Positions 44,121-53,705 of a stretch of 64,000 nucleotides of DNA are shown here, piece after piece. The position numbers and the translations under genes were made by a program. The stretch comes from BS750m-G57 sp964607575 (GTDB lineage: Bacteria > Planctomycetota > Phycisphaerae > SM23-33), in the NCBI GenBank assembly GCA_964607575.1, contig CAZSLS010000009.1, forward strand, positions 8,275 through 72,274, given 5' to 3'. How positions within the stretch are numbered: the stretch's first letter is position 1; each line of letters begins with the position of its first letter. The notes under the pieces were generated by a model. That model was given only the letters and a program-made list of their open reading frames with translations, did not search any database and was not told where the DNA came from.

Positions 44121-45542
44121 ATGATGGTAGCATATAGTTATAAATCGCGAAGGCGACGGCGTTTACGGCGAGGGGTCGTCTACGTGCTTGCGTTGGTCGT
44201 ATTGGCGCTGTGTACGACGCTGGCTGTGGCGATTGCGTCCGGTACCACCGTCAACATTGCTCGCAGCGAGAATATGCAGAAAGCTCTCAACGCCCAGCTA
44301 GCCGCCGAGGGCGGACTGCAATTCATGCTCCAAAGCCTCTCGAACGCAAAACTGCCCAAGGATACTGATTACGACACGCTGATGGCCAATCTGGCCACGA
44401 AACTCGGCGAGATCCTTGACGGTACGCCGAATCTCGGTAGCTCGGAGGTGTCGGGCACGGAATATACGGTGACGATACCGGCGATTACGATCGAGGGTGC
44501 GGTCTTCACGTGCGTACTTACCCGCCTGAGTCCTGACGGGGAGAACAATCAGCAGTGTCGCCTTTCGGTTACCGGATCGTCGGGGGGCATGTCGCGGTCC
44601 GTTTCGCTCGATCTGCGTCTGAAGGCTGCCGCCCCACCGTTGTTCGACTATGGGATAGCATCCAAGGGCACGATCGATATCTCGGGTAACGCCAAGATCC
44701 TGTCGATGAGCGAAGCCCTGGATGCGAGCATCTTCACAGCCGCCGATGATGCGATTGTGTTCGACGCGGCGGGTAACTCCAAGATTGCCGGAGATATCTA
44801 CGCCTGCACCGACGACATCAGCGCAATCCGCCTGACGGGCAATTCCGAGGTCGGCGGCGAAACTGACACCGACGAGATATTCGAAAATCACACCCACCTC
44901 GGCCAGGACGACCCGGAATTCCCCGAACTGGATCTCACGCCGTTTCCCGGGCTGACTACTAATATTGTCGACGGCTCGACGCAGACCAGCGGGAACAGGA
45001 CGTTTGAGAACATACATGTCCTGCCGAACGTGAATCCGACGTTCAACGGCAATATAGTGATCAACGGTATTATCTACATCGAAGCGCCGAACAAGGTAAA
45101 GTTCAACGGGAACCTCGTGATCAACGGTTTTGTTGTAACGTCCGACGGCGGTTCTCTGCCCATGTCGGGCAACCAGCTCACGTTTAACGGTAACGTCTCG
45201 GTCCCCGGCGTCGACGCGCTGCCTGACACGGCGGAGTTTGAAGCCGTCAAGGAGTTTACGGGAACGGCGATCCTGGCGCCCGGGTTCGGTGTGACTTTCT
45301 CGGGCAATAACAGCGGTATCAACGGTATGATCGCAGCCGACCAGTTGACGTTTCGGGGCAACAGCACCCTCGGCGGGGAGCTTACGGGCATGATTCTGGG
45401 GCTCGCGGACCTGCCGATGTCACTGCGCGGGAACACCAAGATCACGATCAACCGCCAGGACGACGACTACACGCCGATGGGATTCAAGTACACCTCATCC
45501 TTCGAGGTGATAAGCGGCAGTTACGCTGAAACCACGCCCTGA
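44121..45542 (+). CDS. PilX-like surface protein with repeating Ser-Gly-Asn/Phe-Asn-Gly-Asn solenoid
   Basis: 473 residues. A highly basic N-terminus (SRRRRRLRRG) precedes one hydrophobic helix (VVYVLALVVLALCTTLAVAIASG), and the following SENMQKALNAQLAAEGGLQFML matches the N-terminal region of PilX-type pilus assembly proteins. From about residue 180 the chain has many short turns of the kind SGNAKI, AGNSKI, TGNSEV, FNGNIVINGIIYIEA, FNGNLVINGFVV, FNGNVSV and FRGNSTLGG, 15-25 residues apart, which suggest a beta-solenoid like bactofilin or polymer-forming surface proteins. Probably part of a type IV pilus or type II secretion pseudopilus, or a cell-surface fibre. Confidence 0.75.
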   Translation: MMVAYSYKSRRRRRLRRGVVYVLALVVLALCTTLAVAIASGTTVNIARSENMQKALNAQLAAEGGLQFMLQSLSNAKLPKDTDYDTLMANLATKLGEILDGTPNLGSSEVSGTEYTVTIPAITIEGAVFTCVLTRLSPDGENNQQCRLSVTGSSGGMSRSVSLDLRLKAAAPPLFDYGIASKGTIDISGNAKILSMSEALDASIFTAADDAIVFDAAGNSKIAGDIYACTDDISAIRLTGNSEVGGETDTDEIFENHTHLGQDDPEFPELDLTPFPGLTTNIVDGSTQTSGNRTFENIHVLPNVNPTFNGNIVINGIIYIEAPNKVKFNGNLVINGFVVTSDGGSLPMSGNQLTFNGNVSVPGVDALPDTAEFEAVKEFTGTAILAPGFGVTFSGNNSGINGMIAADQLTFRGNSTLGGELTGMILGLADLPMSLRGNTKITINRQDDDYTPMGFKYTSSFEVISGSYAETTP

Positions 45543-45735
45543 TACCACCGCACCCTTCGAACCCGCTCAAATCCGCCTCAATTCCACTGGGCTCTCTGAG
45601 ACTCCTTCCAGGACATACGCGCATGTCTTGCGTCTGCCGCCCAACCCGGTTAATATGCCCGGAGTTTAGCTATCGACCGATCGGCGGTACGGTGGCTGCG
45701 GGCTCCAATCCGACGTATTCGCGGAGACACAACCA

Positions 45736-47019
45736 TTGAAACTGATTCTGCTGGACATCGACACGACAGCACGCCGTAACTTCGACCCAATAGGCCTCAG
45801 CAGGCCCCTGTTCGAACTGCGCTGCGGTATAACCAATCTCGCCGAGAAACTCATTACCAGGACCCAGCCGGCGGACGTAGCCTGCTTCGTACCGGACTAC
45901 CTGGCGGGAGTCTACCGCACCGAATCGAACTGGCCCGTAAATGACCTGACCGCCCTGACCGGCGATGACCTGCTATTAGTCAACGCCCGCGTCAAGGCCG
46001 ACTCGCTGACCATCGAAACCGCCGCGCCGAGCGAAGTGGGCCTGGCCGAAGACGGCAGCCTGATGTATCTGCGCGTCAGCGCCGATGACCTGGGCAAGAT
46101 CGAAGGCGACTGCATCTCGAGTTGGATCGACAAGGCTCGCGAGGTCCTCCCGACAGTCCAGGCCAACCTGCCCACGTGGAACTACGCCTGGGACCTGATG
46201 CTGGCCAATCCCGAGGAGTTGACCGCAAACTTCGCCGCACTCGGACGAAGCGGAATCGAAGGCGCCGTCGAGCAGCCCAATGCAATTCGCGGCAGCGCGG
46301 GGGATGTCTTCATAGCACCAGGCGCGGTGGTCCACCCGATGGTTGTCTTCGACGCGGAACACGGTCCGATCTACATCGACGAGGACGTGGAGATCCACCC
46401 ATTCACGCGGATCGAGGGACCGTGCTATGTGGGCAAGGGTTCGATCCTGCTCGGCGCCAAGTGTCGCGAGGGCAACTATATCGGCCCGCTTTGCCGCATC
46501 GGTGGAGAGGTCGAAGAGTCCATCATCCAGGGCTGCTCCAACAAGTATCACGACGGGTTCCTGGGTCACGCATATGTGGGTCAGTGGGTGAACCTCGGCG
46601 CCCAGACGAGCAACAGCGACCTGAAAAACGATTACTCGACGGTCTCGGTGACCCTGGACGGAAAACGCCCTGTCGACACCGGTTCGACGAAGGTCGGGGC
46701 GTTGATCGGCGATCACGTCAAGACGTCGATCGGTACGCTCATGAACACCGGATCGGTCGTCGGCACGATGGCGCTGATCATGGCCACCGGCGAACCCCTG
46801 CCCAAGTTCATCCCGTCCTTCGCGTGGTTCCTCAAGGGCGTGACCACCAAAGGATTCGGTAAGAAGAAGCTCTACGAAACAGCCCGGACAGCAATGAGCC
46901 GGCGAGGCAAGGAGTTTACCGACGCCCACGAGGCTATGTTCGATGCGATCTTTGAACTGACGAGCGAGCCTCGCGGCGCCGCCGTCAAGAAAGGCCGCAA
47001 ACAAATGGCCGCCAGGTAA
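45736..47019 (+). CDS. GlmU-like sugar nucleotidyltransferase/acyltransferase (alt_bact_glmU type)
   Basis: 427 residues from a TTG at 45736, with GGAG 9 bases upstream; it starts KLILLDIDTTARRNFDPIGLSRPLFELRCGITNLAEKLI. The R-P-x-x-E-L-R-x-G-I pattern near residue 25 is that of the alternative bacterial GlmU family (found in Bacteroidetes and planctomycetes), which lacks the usual G-x-G-T-R loop. From about residue 180 a left-handed beta-helix with hexapeptide repeats follows (GDVFIAPGAVVHPMVVFDAEHGPIYIDEDVEIHPFTRIEGP). It probably makes UDP-GlcNAc or a related nucleotide sugar for cell-envelope work. The acyl carrier protein gene follows after 55 bases. Confidence 0.8.
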   Translation: MKLILLDIDTTARRNFDPIGLSRPLFELRCGITNLAEKLITRTQPADVACFVPDYLAGVYRTESNWPVNDLTALTGDDLLLVNARVKADSLTIETAAPSEVGLAEDGSLMYLRVSADDLGKIEGDCISSWIDKAREVLPTVQANLPTWNYAWDLMLANPEELTANFAALGRSGIEGAVEQPNAIRGSAGDVFIAPGAVVHPMVVFDAEHGPIYIDEDVEIHPFTRIEGPCYVGKGSILLGAKCREGNYIGPLCRIGGEVEESIIQGCSNKYHDGFLGHAYVGQWVNLGAQTSNSDLKNDYSTVSVTLDGKRPVDTGSTKVGALIGDHVKTSIGTLMNTGSVVGTMALIMATGEPLPKFIPSFAWFLKGVTTKGFGKKKLYETARTAMSRRGKEFTDAHEAMFDAIFELTSEPRGAAVKKGRKQMAAR

Positions 47020-47074
47020 CACCCCCGAAATCATCAATAAACGCACTCGATGCATTGAACCAGGAGACAGAACG

Positions 47075-47338
47075 TTGGCAACAGTAGAAGAAAGAGTCAA
47101 AACCGTAACGGGCAAGACGCTTAACATAGATCCAGGCGAGATCCAAGCCGAGCACAGCTTCACCTTCGACCTGGGCGCCGAAAGTGTCCAGTCGGTCGAG
47201 TTGGTGGCGATGTTCGAGGAAGAGTTTGGTATCGAGATGGACGAAGACGCCGCCCTGTCAGTCGAGACAGTCGGTTCGGCCAGCGAGTTCATCGCCAGGG
47301 TCTGCGCCGAACAGGGCATCGCGATCGATACCGAGTAG
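47075..47338 (+). CDS. Acyl carrier protein
   Basis: 87 residues from a TTG at 47075 (AGGAG upstream). The four-helix ACP pattern is clear; the 4'-phosphopantetheine site is Ser37 in FDLGAESVQSVELVAMFEEEFGIEMDED. The usual DSL motif is ESV here, a conservative change that is seen in specialised ACPs. It is unlikely to be the main fatty-acid ACP, since no fab genes are near; it sits between a sugar nucleotidyl/acyltransferase and an acyl-CoA synthetase, which suggests acyl delivery to a sugar or an unusual acyl-activation route. Confidence 0.9.
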   Translation: MATVEERVKTVTGKTLNIDPGEIQAEHSFTFDLGAESVQSVELVAMFEEEFGIEMDEDAALSVETVGSASEFIARVCAEQGIAIDTE

Positions 47339-47434
47339 AGTCGCCGGTAAGTCAAACGGCTTATCGCAGACGCGCCGCGGCGCGAGGTTGCGCGCCGGCG
47401 CCACGATGAAACCCGAGACACCGAAGGACGCCGA

Positions 47435-49579
47435 ATGTCCGAGCAGACCGCCCAAACCGAATCGCATCCGCTGGACAGCATCTTCTACCCCAAAAGCGTC
47501 GCCGTACTCGGCGTGACGCCCACGCCCGACACCGTGCCCAACGATATGTTCCGCAATATCCTCACCAGCGGATATACCGGCGTACTCTACCCGGTGGCGC
47601 CGTTCAAGCGGAGCATCTATGCGGTCAAGGCCTACCGCTACGTGCTGGACATCCCCGACGAGGTCGACCAGGCCGTCATCGTCTACCCGTCCAACGTCTG
47701 CCACAAAGCCGTCGAACAGTGCGGTCAAAAGGGCGTCAAATCCATCATCATGATCTCCGCCGGCTTTCGCGAAGTCGGACCCAAAGGCGCCGAACGCGAA
47801 GCCAAAGTCAAAGAAATCTGCGACGCGTACGACATGAAACTCATCGGGCCCAACTGCCTCGGGGTTATCAACACCGATCCGACTTCAATGCTCAACGCTT
47901 CCTTCGCCCGGAGAATGCCCGACCGCGGACGCATCGCCTTCCTGAGCCAGTCCGGTGCGCTCTGCACCGCCGTCCTGGACTACGCGCTGGGAAAGGGTAT
48001 CGGGTTCTCGAAGTTCGTCAGCTTCGGGAACAAAGCCGGCGTGACCGATATCGACCTGATGCGATACCTCCACAAGGACCCCCAGACCGACGTAATCCTG
48101 GTCTACCTCGAAGAGTTGAGGGACGGGCGTGGGCTCGTCGAAGCCGCACGCGAGATCACCCGCGGACCGGACGCCAAGCCCATCCTGCTGATCAAGTCCG
48201 GACGCACTGTCCAGGGCGCCGACGCCGCGGCCAGCCACACCGGTTCGCTCGCCGGTGAAGACGTCATCGCCGACGCGGTGCTCAAGGAAGCGGGAATCAT
48301 CCGAGTTGACACTATCGACGAACTTTTCAATTCCGCGATCATGATGACTTACCAGCCTCCGGCACGCGGCAGGCGGTTGGCCATCGTTACCAACGCCGGC
48401 GGACCGGGCGTAATGGCCACAGACGCCGCGGTCAATATGGGCCTGGAAATCCCCCGCTTTGAAGACAAAACCACCAGCAGGCTCAAATCCGCCCTCCCCG
48501 CCGCGGCGAACGTCAAGAACCCCGTTGACGTCATTGGCGACGCCCGCGCCGACCGGTATTCAGCCGCCATCGAGGCCGTTCTCGACGACGATAACGTCGA
48601 CCAGGCACTGGTGATTCTCACGCCGCAATCCATGACCGATATCGAGGCCATCGCCGAATGCGTCGTCGCCGGACGCGAGAAAACCGACAAGCCTATGGCG
48701 TGTTCGTTCATGGGCGGTCGCGACGTGCAGGTCGGTATCGACATTCTCCAGGCCGCCAGGATCCCTCACTATATTCTGCCCGAATGGGCATGCAGCGCAC
48801 TGCTCGACAGTAACATCTTCAACGAGTGGAAGAACTCGCCGGCGCCTGAGCTTGAACCTCTGGACGTGGACACTGCCGCCGCACGCGCCGTCATGGACTC
48901 CGCCGGCGAGGGGTACATGCGAGAAGACCAGTGCCTCGATGTCCTGCGGGCATACGGTTTCCCCGTCCCCAAATACAAGCTCTGCACCTCTGCCGACCAA
49001 GCCGCCTCATTCGCCGACGAACTCAACTGCCCCGTCGTCCTGCGAGTGGTCAGTCCGGAGATCGTCCACAAGTTCGACGTCAAGGGTGTGGCGCTCAACC
49101 TGGACGGCGCCGAGGCGGTCCGCAGCGCCTGGGACGACATGATGACCCACATCGCCGGCGTCATGCCCCAGGCTCATATCATCGGCGCATTAGTTCGCGG
49201 TATGATCCCGTCCGGAAGGGAAATCATCCTCGGCGCCAAGCGGGACAGCATCTTCGGACCGACGGTCATGTTCGGGCTGGGCGGACTTTTTGTGGAGGTG
49301 TTCAAGGATGTGACGTTCGCCCTGGCGCCGGTCACCGCCCAGCGGGCTGCTTCGATGGTGCGCGGGGTGAAGGCTTACGAACTCCTGGCCGGGGCGCGCG
49401 GTATGGAAGCTGCGGACGTGGGCGGTATCGAAGAGTGCATCCGACGCCTTGGACAGCTCGTAACCGACCATCGGCGCATCACCGAACTGGACATCAACCC
49501 GCTGCTGGTCGGATCCGCCGACGTGGGAAACTCGGTAGCGGACGTGCGCATCCGCCTGGCGCCGGCGATCTCTGAGTAA
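47435..49579 (+). CDS. ADP-forming acetyl/acyl-CoA synthetase, fused alpha-beta subunits
   Basis: 714 residues. Order of domains: CoA-binding Rossmann domain (FYPKSVAVLGVTPTPDT, about 15-140), succinyl-CoA-ligase-like domains (about 150-450) with the phospho-histidine motif AASHTGSLAGED, and a C-terminal ATP-grasp domain (about 490-710; VVLRVVSPEIVHKFDVKGVALNL). This layout is that of ACD/NDP-forming enzymes, which interconvert acyl-CoA plus ADP and phosphate with acid, CoA and ATP. Relatives fused to a GNAT domain (Pat) acetylate proteins, but no GNAT domain is seen. It lies 96 bases after the ACP gene, whose product it may supply with activated acyl groups. Confidence 0.93.
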   Translation: MSEQTAQTESHPLDSIFYPKSVAVLGVTPTPDTVPNDMFRNILTSGYTGVLYPVAPFKRSIYAVKAYRYVLDIPDEVDQAVIVYPSNVCHKAVEQCGQKGVKSIIMISAGFREVGPKGAEREAKVKEICDAYDMKLIGPNCLGVINTDPTSMLNASFARRMPDRGRIAFLSQSGALCTAVLDYALGKGIGFSKFVSFGNKAGVTDIDLMRYLHKDPQTDVILVYLEELRDGRGLVEAAREITRGPDAKPILLIKSGRTVQGADAAASHTGSLAGEDVIADAVLKEAGIIRVDTIDELFNSAIMMTYQPPARGRRLAIVTNAGGPGVMATDAAVNMGLEIPRFEDKTTSRLKSALPAAANVKNPVDVIGDARADRYSAAIEAVLDDDNVDQALVILTPQSMTDIEAIAECVVAGREKTDKPMACSFMGGRDVQVGIDILQAARIPHYILPEWACSALLDSNIFNEWKNSPAPELEPLDVDTAAARAVMDSAGEGYMREDQCLDVLRAYGFPVPKYKLCTSADQAASFADELNCPVVLRVVSPEIVHKFDVKGVALNLDGAEAVRSAWDDMMTHIAGVMPQAHIIGALVRGMIPSGREIILGAKRDSIFGPTVMFGLGGLFVEVFKDVTFALAPVTAQRAASMVRGVKAYELLAGARGMEAADVGGIEECIRRLGQLVTDHRRITELDINPLLVGSADVGNSVADVRIRLAPAISE

Positions 49580-49614
49580 TTCGCGGCTTCTTGAATCTTG
49601 ATGGAGAGCGTTAA

Positions 49615-51156
49615 ATGTGGATTCTGAGCGTTTTTGTGATCTATCTGGTGGTGTTGGCGGGTATTGGCGTCTACTGCATGCGTTTCAACCGCACCCTGGA
49701 GGATTTCGTTCTGGGCGGGAGGAAGATGGGCGTGTGGGTCACGGCGATAAGCGCCCAGGCCAGCGACATGAGCGCCTGGCTGCTCGTTGGTTTGCCCGCA
49801 TACGCCTACGCAACCGGGCTCAGCGCCATATGGATGCTGGTCGGGTGCTCGGCGGGAATCATCTTCAACTGGGTCGTCATCGCCCCGCGTCTGCGGCGGG
49901 ACTCAGAGCGCTACGGATCGCTGACGATACCTGACTACCTTGCAAGCAGATACGCCGGCGGATGGCCTTTGGTTCGCATCGCATCGGTCCTGATTATTCT
50001 GCTGGGCTACGCGACCTACATCGCCTCCCAGTTCATCGCCGCGGGTAAAGTTTTCGCTACGACTTTCGGGCGCGTCGAGACTCCCTGGGGCGTACTGAGC
50101 ATCAGTTATCACGAAGGCATGCTCATCGGGATCGGGATAATCCTGCTCTACACGATCATGGGCGGATTCATGGCCGTCTCGTGGACGGACCTGGCGCAGG
50201 GGATGTTGATGGTGTTGACCGTCGTGATCCTTCCGATAGTCGGCGTGATCGCCGTGGGAAGCCTGGCGTTGGTCGGCGACAAACTGCACGCCTTCGACCC
50301 GGAAATCCTCAGCGTGGCCGGTAAGTCCGTGGAGGGCGCCGGCATAATCTCCACCAGCGGAGCGGCTTTCTGGATAGGCCTGGTGCTGGGGAATATGTCA
50401 TACGGTCCCGGATACCCGGGCCAACCGCACATCCTGGTGCGATTCATGGCGCTGGAAGATCCCGCCAAGATGCGCCGGGCGGCGATTATCGGTATCGTCT
50501 GGTCAGTTCTTGCGATGGCCGGCGCGATCGCCGTGGGGCTGATCGCGCGTGTGACGCTCGGGTCGCTTGGCGACGCGGACCAGGCCATGCCTTCGCTGGC
50601 GATGAGGCTGATGCATCCCGGAATCGCCGGGGTAATGATCGCGGGCGCGGTGGCCGCCATGATGAGCACCGTCGACTCGCAGTTGCTGGTGGCGGCTTCG
50701 GCGGTCGAACAGGACATCTACATTCGCCTGTTCGGCGGCAAGGCTCACGGGAAGTCGGCCGTCTGGATCGGGCGGATAACTATTCTGATTTTGGGCGCGG
50801 CTGCTCTGCCGATTGCGTGGGGCGGCGAGAGCGTTCTGTCGAAGGTTCTCGACGCCTGGGGCATTCTGGGCGCCGGGCTCGGGCCGGTCGTCACTATAGG
50901 CCTGCTGAGCAAACGCGCCAACCGCTACGGCGCATTTACGGGCATGATTGCGGGTGTCTCCACAGTTTACTTCTGGAACTGGATCGCTTACTTCTTGAAA
51001 TGGAGAGTCCAGATCTTCGATGTCAAGGAGTTGTTCGCCACGGGTCTGATACCCGGATTCGTGTTGAATATTGTGCTGGTATTGGTTGTGTCTCTGGTTA
51101 CAGGCGGGTCGCGCAATCAAGCCAATTCGGCGTCTTCGTCGGTCGGCGGTGTGTAG
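49615..51156 (+). CDS. putP: Sodium:solute symporter, PutP (sodium/proline) type
   Basis: 513 residues with about 12-13 membrane helices. Family landmarks: FVIYLVVLAGIGVYC, DFVLGGRKMGVWVTAISAQASDMSAWLLVGLPAYAYATGLSAIWM (the Na+-site region of PutP) and SYGPGYPGQPHILVRFMA. The C-terminal part has the SSS helices. It imports proline or a related solute with sodium. The gene lies 35 bases after the CoA-synthetase gene and its last 40 bases (51117-51156) overlap the convergent alanine symporter gene. Confidence 0.92.
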   Translation: MWILSVFVIYLVVLAGIGVYCMRFNRTLEDFVLGGRKMGVWVTAISAQASDMSAWLLVGLPAYAYATGLSAIWMLVGCSAGIIFNWVVIAPRLRRDSERYGSLTIPDYLASRYAGGWPLVRIASVLIILLGYATYIASQFIAAGKVFATTFGRVETPWGVLSISYHEGMLIGIGIILLYTIMGGFMAVSWTDLAQGMLMVLTVVILPIVGVIAVGSLALVGDKLHAFDPEILSVAGKSVEGAGIISTSGAAFWIGLVLGNMSYGPGYPGQPHILVRFMALEDPAKMRRAAIIGIVWSVLAMAGAIAVGLIARVTLGSLGDADQAMPSLAMRLMHPGIAGVMIAGAVAAMMSTVDSQLLVAASAVEQDIYIRLFGGKAHGKSAVWIGRITILILGAAALPIAWGGESVLSKVLDAWGILGAGLGPVVTIGLLSKRANRYGAFTGMIAGVSTVYFWNWIAYFLKWRVQIFDVKELFATGLIPGFVLNIVLVLVVSLVTGGSRNQANSASSSVGGV

Positions 51157-52544
51157 GGCCGGCCTTTCATGAAGCCTCTGGTCAGCGCAACCACAACGCC
51201 GGTCAGTGCCAGCAACGCTATCAGGTTCGGTATCGCCATCAATGCGTTGAGGACGTCCGAAACGCCCCATATCGGGTCCGACTTCCAAAGCGCCCCAATG
51301 AGGATAAACGGCAGCCAGAGAATGCGGTAAGTTGTGCGAACGGTCTTGCTGTGACCGAGGACAAACGCGCAGCACGTCTCTCCGTAAAAGCACCACGCCA
51401 GGATCGTGTCGTACGCCGTCAGGATCATGCAGAAAGTCACAAGACTGATACCAATCCCGTCACCGAACGGTACGCAGAATGCGCTGATAGTCAGGTTGGC
51501 GCCCCCCTCTCCGCTGGTCCACGCCCCGGTCAGGAGTATCACCAGGGCGGTGGCCGTGCACATGATGATCGTGTCAAAGAACACCTCGAAAATTCCCCAC
51601 AGCCCCTGGCGGGCGGGATGGTCGGTTTTGGCCGTCGCGTGCGCCATCGGCGAACTACCCAGACCCGCCTCGTTGCTGAAGACGCCGCGGGCGATTCCAA
51701 AACGTATCGCCATCATCATGCCCGCGCCGGCAGCCCCCCCGCCCACGGCCGCGGGCGTGAAGGCCTTCCGGACGATCATCGCCAGTATCTGCGGAACATC
51801 GGTGATATACATGGCGATCACCACGAATGCCGCCAGCATGTACAGCGTGCACATGAACGGTACGCAGAACATCGCAACGTGAGCGATCCGCTTGATTCCG
51901 CCGAGAGTCACCAGGCCGACGGTCAGGACAAGCAGCCCGCCGGTCAACCAGCGCACCAACCAGAGCGACTGGCCCGACGAACCGCCGCCAAAGAGCCGCT
52001 CGACACCGTCGGTGACCTCGTGGGCCTGGACCATATTACCTAGTCCCACACCGGCCAGTGCGCCAAAAATGCAGAAGAGCACGGCCAGCGGCTTCCATCG
52101 CTTGCCCATACCGCGCGTTATGTACATCATCGGTCCGCCCATCATCGGGCCGTCACCGTCGCGCTTGCGGTAGTGTACGCCGAGCACGACTTCGGCGAAC
52201 TTCGTGCCCATACCCACAACGCCCGAGATCCACATCCAGAAGACAGCGCCGGGCCCGCCGAGTGCGATTGCGGTAGCCACTCCGGCGATATTGCCCACGC
52301 CGACCGTGCCCCCCATCGCCACCGACATCGCCTGGAACGGCGTTACATCGCCATCGTCGCCGGAACCGCGACGGAATATCTTCGCCGCCGTCTCGCGCCA
52401 CATCAGGCCAAACTTCGTGAACTGTAAGAACCTGATCCGGAACGTGACATACAGACCGGCTCCCACAAGGAGAATCAACATGGGAGGTCCCCACAACACG
52501 TGTTTGTTCAGCGGTTCAATCAGATCTACAAGCCATTCAAACAT
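51117..52544 (-). CDS. Sodium:alanine (amino acid) symporter, AgcS family
   Basis: 475 residues with about ten membrane helices. Landmarks: FRIRFLQFTKFGLMWRET near the N-terminus, MAVAMGGTVGVGNIAGVATAIALGGPGAVFWMW (written here as MSVAMGGTVGVGN), and FGIARGVFSNEAGLGSSPMAHATAKT. The N-G-G-T-V-G-V-G-N and F-S-N-E-A-G-L-G-S motifs are diagnostic of the AGCS (2.A.25) family. It imports alanine or glycine with sodium. Its 3' end overlaps putP by 40 bases in opposite orientation. Confidence 0.95.
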   Translation of the reverse strand: MFEWLVDLIEPLNKHVLWGPPMLILLVGAGLYVTFRIRFLQFTKFGLMWRETAAKIFRRGSGDDGDVTPFQAMSVAMGGTVGVGNIAGVATAIALGGPGAVFWMWISGVVGMGTKFAEVVLGVHYRKRDGDGPMMGGPMMYITRGMGKRWKPLAVLFCIFGALAGVGLGNMVQAHEVTDGVERLFGGGSSGQSLWLVRWLTGGLLVLTVGLVTLGGIKRIAHVAMFCVPFMCTLYMLAAFVVIAMYITDVPQILAMIVRKAFTPAAVGGGAAGAGMMMAIRFGIARGVFSNEAGLGSSPMAHATAKTDHPARQGLWGIFEVFFDTIIMCTATALVILLTGAWTSGEGGANLTISAFCVPFGDGIGISLVTFCMILTAYDTILAWCFYGETCCAFVLGHSKTVRTTYRILWLPFILIGALWKSDPIWGVSDVLNALMAIPNLIALLALTGVVVALTRGFMKGRPYTPPTDEDAELA

Positions 52545-52598
52545 GGCAGTATTGTAGTCAGTGGCAAAGGTTTGGCAAGCCTATCTCCGGACCGCAAA

Positions 52599-53588
52599 TC
52601 AATCGCCGTATCCGTCTCGATGGCTCTCGTGCCACGCCCAGGCGTCCGTTACGATGGTCTTGAGCTCGGCGAATCGGGGCTTCCAGCCTAACTCGTCGAT
52701 CGCCTTTTGGGATGACGCCACCAGTCGCGCCGGGTCGCCCGGGCGGCGGTCAACAACTTCGGCGGGTATCTCGCAGCCGGTGACTTCGCGGCAGGTTTCT
52801 ATGACTTCCCTTACGCTGAAGCCCTCTCCGTTACCGAGATTGTAGACCTTGATTTCTCCGGGCTCGATGGCGCCGGCGGCAAGCAGGTGAGCGTCAGCCA
52901 AATCGCAGACGTGTATGTAGTCGCGGATGCACGTACCGTCGGGCGTATCGTAATCGTCGCCGAATATCTTTATGTCCGGTCTCTTTCCCAGGGGAACCTG
53001 GAGCACCAGCGGGACCAGGTGCGTCTCGGGGATATGGTCTTCGCCGATTTCGGATGACGGGTGGGCACCGGCTACGTTGAAGTACCGCAGCGACACCCCG
53101 CCCAGTCCGTAGGCCCGGGCGTAGGCCTGGAGCATGTACTCGACGCAGAGCTTGCTCGCCCCGTAGGGGTTAATCGGGACCAGCGGGTCAGTCTCCTCGA
53201 TCGGAATTCGCTGAGGCGTACCGTAAACGGCCGCCGTCGAACTGAACACGATCCGCTTGACGCCCACGGCGCGCATGGTTTCCAGGAGTTCGAGGCTCTT
53301 GGCGGTGTTGTTGTGGAAGTATTTCTCGGGCGTCTCGACCGACTCGCCGGCCTCTATGAACGCCGCAAAGTGGATAACGGTATCGATCTCGTGTTCGTCG
53401 AGTACCCGCCCCAGCGTCCGGCGATCGCTAACGTCGCCGAGTATCAGCCCGGCGCCTGTCTTGTCAACGGCTTGGGCGTGTCCCTTGATCAGCGAGTCGT
53501 ATACTACGCAATTGTGTCCGGCGTCGCCCGCGGCACGAAGCACGTGCGAACCGATATACCCCGCGCCACCCGTGAGCAAAAAGTTCAT
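52599..53588 (-). CDS. galE: UDP-glucose 4-epimerase
   Basis: 329 residues with AGGAG 6 bases upstream. NAD-binding GGAGYIGSH (7-15), the NAD adenine-side motif GDVSD, HFAAFIEAGESVETPEKYFHNNT, the catalytic FSSTAAVYG and Tyr142-x3-Lys146 (YGASK) all match GalE. It interconverts UDP-glucose and UDP-galactose in the cytoplasm. Length and motifs are those of the short-chain dehydrogenase-type epimerase. It follows 54 bases upstream of the alanine symporter start on the same strand but has its own strong ribosome site. Confidence 0.96.
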   Translation of the reverse strand: MNFLLTGGAGYIGSHVLRAAGDAGHNCVVYDSLIKGHAQAVDKTGAGLILGDVSDRRTLGRVLDEHEIDTVIHFAAFIEAGESVETPEKYFHNNTAKSLELLETMRAVGVKRIVFSSTAAVYGTPQRIPIEETDPLVPINPYGASKLCVEYMLQAYARAYGLGGVSLRYFNVAGAHPSSEIGEDHIPETHLVPLVLQVPLGKRPDIKIFGDDYDTPDGTCIRDYIHVCDLADAHLLAAGAIEPGEIKVYNLGNGEGFSVREVIETCREVTGCEIPAEVVDRRPGDPARLVASSQKAIDELGWKPRFAELKTIVTDAWAWHESHRDGYGD

Positions 53589-53705
53589 CAGATTCTCCTG
53601 CGAATCGGCTCCAGGAGCGGATTATAGGTCTATCCCGCCGCCGATGCAAACACCGCTCTTGCGGGGTAGCTTGACCCGTTGGCGCTCCGGGCGCATAATG
53701 GAGCG

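Noticed and set aside
45976..47481. 501-codon antisense frame over the GlmU-like and ACP genes
   Set aside because: Covers two well-supported genes in the opposite strand; no ribosome site, no motif.
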